DNA from: Candidatus Nitrosopumilus sp.
GTDB taxonomy: Archaea > Thermoproteota > Nitrososphaeria > Nitrososphaerales > Nitrosopumilaceae
Assembly (NCBI GenBank): GCA_013002265.1
Contig: JABDKK010000136.1
Location: 1 to 8,198 of the forward strand
Direction: 5' to 3'
Length of the DNA stretch: 8,198 bases
Positions 5,061-8,198 of this stretch are shown piece by piece. Below the pieces are notes generated by a model. That model worked only from the letters and a program-made list of their open reading frames with translations, was not told where the DNA came from and searched no databases. Numbering within the stretch: position 1 is the first letter of the stretch; each line of letters opens with the position of its first letter. The position numbers were made by a program, and so were the translations under genes.

Positions 5061-6098
5061 TTACATCTTTGGATCAAGGCCTTTTGCCAATCTTAATGCG
5101 TCAATCAATCCATCTGCATAGCCAATACTGAGTATTGCTACTTCATCTTGCCCCTCTTCTAAAAATTTCTCAGCATCTTTAATGTATAATTCTGCATTCT
5201 CTAAAATTATGTGAAATTCCTTTTGGTCTTTGTATCGCGGTCTGACCTCTTCAAGCGCATCTCTGATCATTGGCACATATTTTTTCATCATCTGACTGGA
5301 AATTTTCTGTGTTTTTTCTGAATTATCAAATGGCTCATCAATGCACTCTCCTAATATTTTCAAGGCATCTGATTCAGTAAAATGCAGTCTTCCTGGAATA
5401 ATTACAGTGTGTGGTGGTTTTCCAAAATCTCTTTTCTTTAAACTTGAAATCTTGCCAGAAATAATTGCTTGATCCCTAAAACCAATCCTGGATGCAACAA
5501 TAACAAATGTTGATAAATCAACCACCTTCCTCATTTGACCCTTTTCTGTTTCTAGTAATCCATGTAATGCAACATTAGGTTCCAAGAAAAAATCTTTGTC
5601 CTGATTATATTCTAGTAGAAGAATTGTGTGGTTTCCCTCAATGATATTTTTGTAAATTACGTAATATGGTGTGGTAAGTGACTTCATTTCACTCATAATT
5701 GTTGCAATTCTTCCAACTTTGTAAAAGTGTAAACCACACTCGCCAATCATTGATGTGAGTGATGATGATGCATGAATTGAGAATGTTTTGATTTTTTCAT
5801 CAATCGCCCTTGTTCTTAATTCGATATGGGTGGTTGCAATGTATGGATCCCCATATGATAATAATGCGACTTTTTTCTTCTTTGCATTTTTTAATATCTC
5901 ATTTCCATCTTCGACAAGCCATCGTTTTGCTTCCTTGAACTCTGCTTTTGTGGAATCCTTAATCTTTCTTAAATCTGATTTTCCAATAGGACTGGTAAAC
6001 TGTTCCAAATAGACAATGTCTGCTTTAGATAATACATCTAGAGCCTCAATTGGAATTGATTTGAATCCAGATACTCCTATACCGACAAACCAAAGCAT
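5061..6098 (-). CDS. dphB: Diphthine synthase fused to a C-terminal DUF357 domain
   Basis: A 345-residue fusion. Residues 1 to about 255 are a diphthine synthase of the tetrapyrrole-methylase fold: N-terminal MLWFVGIGVSG, the VYLEQFTS segment at 29-36, the SAM-binding SYGDPYIATTH at 81-91, and FVIVASRIGF at 198-207, followed by PHTVIIPGRLHFTE. It methylates the modified histidine of elongation factor 2 using S-adenosylmethionine, a step of diphthamide synthesis. Residues about 270-342 (YVPMIRDALEEVRP, then AELYIKDAEKFLEEG and AILSIGYADGLIDALRLAKG) resemble DUF357, a small helical archaeal domain that usually occurs alone; its function is unknown to me. Typical DphB is about 265 residues, so the extra length is this domain. 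The ATG overlaps the lysK stop by one base (TAATG), implying translational coupling, although the two pathways are unrelated. Confidence 0.93.
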   Translation of the reverse strand: MLWFVGIGVSGFKSIPIEALDVLSKADIVYLEQFTSPIGKSDLRKIKDSTKAEFKEAKRWLVEDGNEILKNAKKKKVALLSYGDPYIATTHIELRTRAIDEKIKTFSIHASSSLTSMIGECGLHFYKVGRIATIMSEMKSLTTPYYVIYKNIIEGNHTILLLEYNQDKDFFLEPNVALHGLLETEKGQMRKVVDLSTFVIVASRIGFRDQAIISGKISSLKKRDFGKPPHTVIIPGRLHFTESDALKILGECIDEPFDNSEKTQKISSQMMKKYVPMIRDALEEVRPRYKDQKEFHIILENAELYIKDAEKFLEEGQDEVAILSIGYADGLIDALRLAKGLDPKM

Positions 6099-7225
6099 TA
6101 CTTCATCTTTCTGTCATGTAGTCTTTTTAAATGCTGTAGAGTTTTTTTGAGAATTTCTATGCCACGAAGATATTCGTCAATTGATACTTTTTCATCTATT
6201 GTATGTGCCTCATGTGGATCTCCTGGTCCATAAGTGACTACTGGAATTTGCCATTGATTTCCTAAAACATTCATGTCGCCAGTTCCTGTTTTTCTAATCA
6301 ATGAAGGTCTTGAATGCTCCACTTCCATTATTCCTAGCGTAAATGCCCTTACTAGCGATGAGTTATGAGGCGCCTCAAATGGCTCTGTTTCATCAAGAAT
6401 TGAATAAAATGCCTCCACTTCTCTTTTCTGGGCAATATCCTTGACTAATGTGGCGATTTTTTGCTCAACTCTTTTACAATTCATATCCACAGGAATTCTG
6501 ATATCAAATGTTGTCTCGCAATCTTTTGGTGTGACATTGTGACTGGTTCCGCCTTTAATTTCAGTCATTGTTGCAGTCAATAACATTCCTTTGGATTTTT
6601 CCTCCTGTCTCTCTTCTAGTTTGTCTTTGAGTTCTTTTGCAAAGATTATTGATTCTTGTATGGCATTTTTTGACAGCCAGGGTGCGCTTGCATGTGAGCT
6701 GTCATCTACGCTGATCTTTAGATTAATTGCCAGTCTCCCTTTGTATGCAATTGTTACTTGTTTAATTCCGCTTGGCTCTCCAAAAATAGCATAATCAATT
6801 CCTATTTTTTTTTTTACAAGATTTTTGATACCTGTTGCATTTCCTTCTTCATCAACTGCACCTACAAAATATACGGTTCCGTTGTTGTTTTGAATCGATG
6901 CTGCTGCAAATAGCATTGCCATAAGTGGTGCTTTCGCATCTGATGCTCCCCTTCCGTAAAGTGAATCTCCTTCTTTTCTCACCTTTACTTTTCCTGGAAC
7001 TACATCCATGTGACCACATAGCATGATTTTTGGTGAACCAGAACCTTTCTTTGCAATGATATTTCCTACTTCGTCAATTTGAATATCCTCAAATCCCAAA
7101 TCATCGCATTTATCAGCTAAAAATTCTGCCAGTGGCTTTTCGCTTAGTGAGGGCGTATACAGTCTGAGTGCTTTTTCAAGCATCTTTACTGCAAACCTTG
7201 GTGTCACTGTAAAATGAGTGTCCAA
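6098..7225 (-). CDS. lysK: LysW-lysine/LysW-ornithine hydrolase (M20 metallopeptidase family)
   Basis: A 375-residue M20-family hydrolase close to LysK, which releases lysine (or ornithine) from the LysW carrier at the last step of the pathway. Metal-site residues are visible in order: His72 and Asp74 in CGHMDVVPG, Asp96 in GRGASDAKAP, Glu126-Glu127 in VDEEGNATG, Glu150 in FGEPSG, and His341 in HEAHTIDE. The dimerisation domain lies at about 160-275. The related families ArgE and DapE are possible from motifs alone; the adjacent lysX and lysW genes decide for LysK. The start used is TTG (7223-7225), three bases after the lysX stop; a GTG at 7205-7207 would shorten the protein by six residues. 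An 11-base A run (6805-6815 on the plus strand, as T) encodes Lys138-140; loss of one A would give an immediate TAG. It overlaps dphB by one base. Confidence 0.93.
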   Translation of the reverse strand: MDTHFTVTPRFAVKMLEKALRLYTPSLSEKPLAEFLADKCDDLGFEDIQIDEVGNIIAKKGSGSPKIMLCGHMDVVPGKVKVRKEGDSLYGRGASDAKAPLMAMLFAAASIQNNNGTVYFVGAVDEEGNATGIKNLVKKKIGIDYAIFGEPSGIKQVTIAYKGRLAINLKISVDDSSHASAPWLSKNAIQESIIFAKELKDKLEERQEEKSKGMLLTATMTEIKGGTSHNVTPKDCETTFDIRIPVDMNCKRVEQKIATLVKDIAQKREVEAFYSILDETEPFEAPHNSSLVRAFTLGIMEVEHSRPSLIRKTGTGDMNVLGNQWQIPVVTYGPGDPHEAHTIDEKVSIDEYLRGIEILKKTLQHLKRLHDRKMK

Positions 7226-7228
7226 TTT

Positions 7229-8077
7229 TTACTTCTCTACCTTTATTGCATAATTTAACATCAAAGAAGGAATATCTACATCACAAACTCTGACCGTATT
7301 TTTGTATTCTGTAGTGTTGTTAACTTCGTGAACAACTAAACCTTTGTCATCGCTTTCCATCAAATCCACCCCTACAATATCTCCTTGAACTGCATTCTTA
7401 GCCTTGATACACATATCTTCCATTTCTGGTGTTACTTTGCAAGGTTCTGCAATTCCACCTAATGCCATATTTGTTTTCCAATTTCCGTTACCTGACGTTC
7501 GATAAATTGCAGCTACTATCTTATCGCCAACCATGATTGCCCTGATGTCTCTTGGTGGTCTTTTAACAAATTCTTCCAAGTAATGAATTTGATAAATTGG
7601 ATACATGTTTTCCCTACTTTCAATAATTCCTTCAGCCGAATCTCTGTCGTTAAGTTTTGAAATTAATCTGCCCCAACTACCAACAGTTGGTTTGATGATT
7701 TTGGGATAACCTTGTAATTCCAGTGATTCTAATGCAGCATCTTTAGAAAATGCAACAGTGGCATCTGGAGTTGGCACACCAAATTTTTTTAATAACATGT
7801 GTGTGAATAACTTATTACCTGCAAAAACCCCCGTGTTTAGACAATTGATCACTTTGACACCGAGTCCCTCTAGAGCTGCAGTTGAATGAATATTTCTATA
7901 ATAGCTTACGCATCTTTGAATGACAACACCATATTCGTCTGGTTTTTTTTCTAAATCTAATGCAAGTTTCTTACAATTGACCATCTGAATGTTGATGTTG
8001 TTTTTTTTACCTGCTTCTAGTAGAGCTTTTTCTTCCCAACGGATGGTATCGTAAAGAATAGTAACGTCAGGATTCAC
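7229..8077 (-). CDS. lysX: LysW-amino acid ligase (LysX/ArgX, RimK-type ATP-grasp)
   Basis: A 282-residue ATP-grasp ligase that attaches alpha-aminoadipate (LysX) or glutamate (ArgX) to the C-terminus of LysW, protecting the amino group for later steps. Visible features, numbered from the GTG start: TILYDTIRWEEKAL near the N-terminus, IQRCVSYYRN at 53-62, AGNKLFTHMLLKKFGVPTP at 86-104, KPTVGSWGRLISK at 129-141, PRDIRAIMVGD at 175-185, AIYRTSGNGNWKTN at 190-203, and VGVDLM with HEVNNTTEYKN holding the metal-binding Asp and Glu. I choose GTG at 8075-8077 because it overlaps the lysW stop as GTGA, has GAGG about ten bases upstream and gives the family's usual N-terminus. The upstream TTG (8084-8086) would add three residues but has no room for a ribosome-binding site. 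I cannot settle AAA versus Glu specificity from the motifs alone; thaumarchaea may use it for both. Confidence 0.92.
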   Translation of the reverse strand: MNPDVTILYDTIRWEEKALLEAGKKNNINIQMVNCKKLALDLEKKPDEYGVVIQRCVSYYRNIHSTAALEGLGVKVINCLNTGVFAGNKLFTHMLLKKFGVPTPDATVAFSKDAALESLELQGYPKIIKPTVGSWGRLISKLNDRDSAEGIIESRENMYPIYQIHYLEEFVKRPPRDIRAIMVGDKIVAAIYRTSGNGNWKTNMALGGIAEPCKVTPEMEDMCIKAKNAVQGDIVGVDLMESDDKGLVVHEVNNTTEYKNTVRVCDVDIPSLMLNYAIKVEK

Positions 8078-8198
8078 TGCCCCCAATCCTCGCCAACCGT
8101 TTGGGCGGGCTTTAGATCGAAACCATCTGAACCTTTTGCTAATTCAAAACTTGCTCCACATTCCGGACATGTTACAATCTCTCCTTCAAGTGCATCAC
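8074..8198 (-). CDS. lysW: LysW amino-group carrier protein (3' part), with unusual C-terminal Gln
   Basis: The last 40 residues of LysW, the small acidic carrier that holds intermediates of lysine and arginine synthesis; the start is beyond the right edge. Visible are GEIVTCPECGASFEL, containing the second CxxC of the zinc ribbon (the first pair would lie outside the window), an acidic middle, KPAQTVG, and the C-terminal signature EDWG. The family normally ends EDWGE, and substrates are joined to the side-chain carboxylate of that final Glu. Here the last codon is CAG (8077-8079 on the minus strand), so the protein reads EDWGQ before TGA. This is a single-base difference from GAG. The stop overlaps the lysX GTG by four bases, so the two are translationally coupled. 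Identity as LysW is firm from the motif plus the lysX and lysK neighbours; whether it works as encoded is not clear. Confidence 0.88.
   Translation of the reverse strand, partial: DALEGEIVTCPECGASFELAKGSDGFDLKPAQTVGEDWGQ

Noticed and set aside
8084..8086. Frameshift as the cause of the unusual LysW C-terminus
   Set aside because: Dropping one G from the G5 run would read EDWG-Ser-Glu-Ser and run on into lysX, which does not restore the canonical ending; a substitution (CAG for GAG) is simpler.
1..8198. CRISPR array, tRNA, rRNA, insertion sequence or prophage
   Set aside because: No regularly spaced repeats, tRNA-like cloverleaf, rRNA core sequence, transposase or phage-like reading frame was seen; gaps between genes are short.

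Overview
The window looks like chromosome of an ammonia-oxidising marine-type archaeon (Nitrososphaerota/Thaumarchaeota, Nitrosopumilus-like). It is A+T-rich, archaeal TATA-like boxes sit about 25 bases upstream of several start codons (leaderless style), and the gene set is characteristic: a crotonase of the kind used in the 3-hydroxypropionate/4-hydroxybutyrate cycle, a secreted cupredoxin with a thaumarchaeal N-terminal module, archaeal DnaG, CTP-dependent riboflavin kinase, diphthine synthase and the LysW carrier-protein lysine/arginine pathway. Every gene has a plausible family, and I see no mobile element, CRISPR array, tRNA or rRNA. No gap between genes exceeds 300 bases.

Left part (1-2413): the 3' end of the crotonase gene (+) meets a cupredoxin gene (-) tail to tail across an A/T-rich terminator region. 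The cupredoxin diverges from a small winged-helix regulator (+), with both promoters in a 95-base gap. A stand-alone two-CBS-domain protein and an IscA/HesB-type iron-sulfur protein follow, each apparently with its own promoter.

Middle (2414-4401): dnaG has a leader with a strong Shine-Dalgarno sequence. Eight bases after it comes a riboflavin kinase with an N-terminal winged helix (RbkR/RibK type). Its stop codon interlocks with that of the oppositely oriented FAD synthase-like gene, so the two genes for riboflavin to FMN to FAD are convergent neighbours.

Right part (4398-8198, all -): reading leftwards from the window edge, lysW (partial), lysX, lysK, dphB fused to a DUF357 domain, and ribL. 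The first four overlap or nearly touch (GTGA overlap, 3-base gap, TAATG overlap), so they are probably one translationally coupled operon; ribL follows after 45 bases. LysX would attach the amino acid to the C-terminal residue of LysW, and LysK would release the finished lysine or ornithine.

The most notable observations are: LysW reads ...EDWGQ at its C-terminus instead of the family's ...EDWGE, which removes the gamma-carboxylate to which substrates are attached; the cupredoxin has Arg where the axial Met copper ligand is usually found; diphthine synthase is fused to DUF357; and both flavin-cofactor enzymes carry N-terminal winged-helix-like domains.
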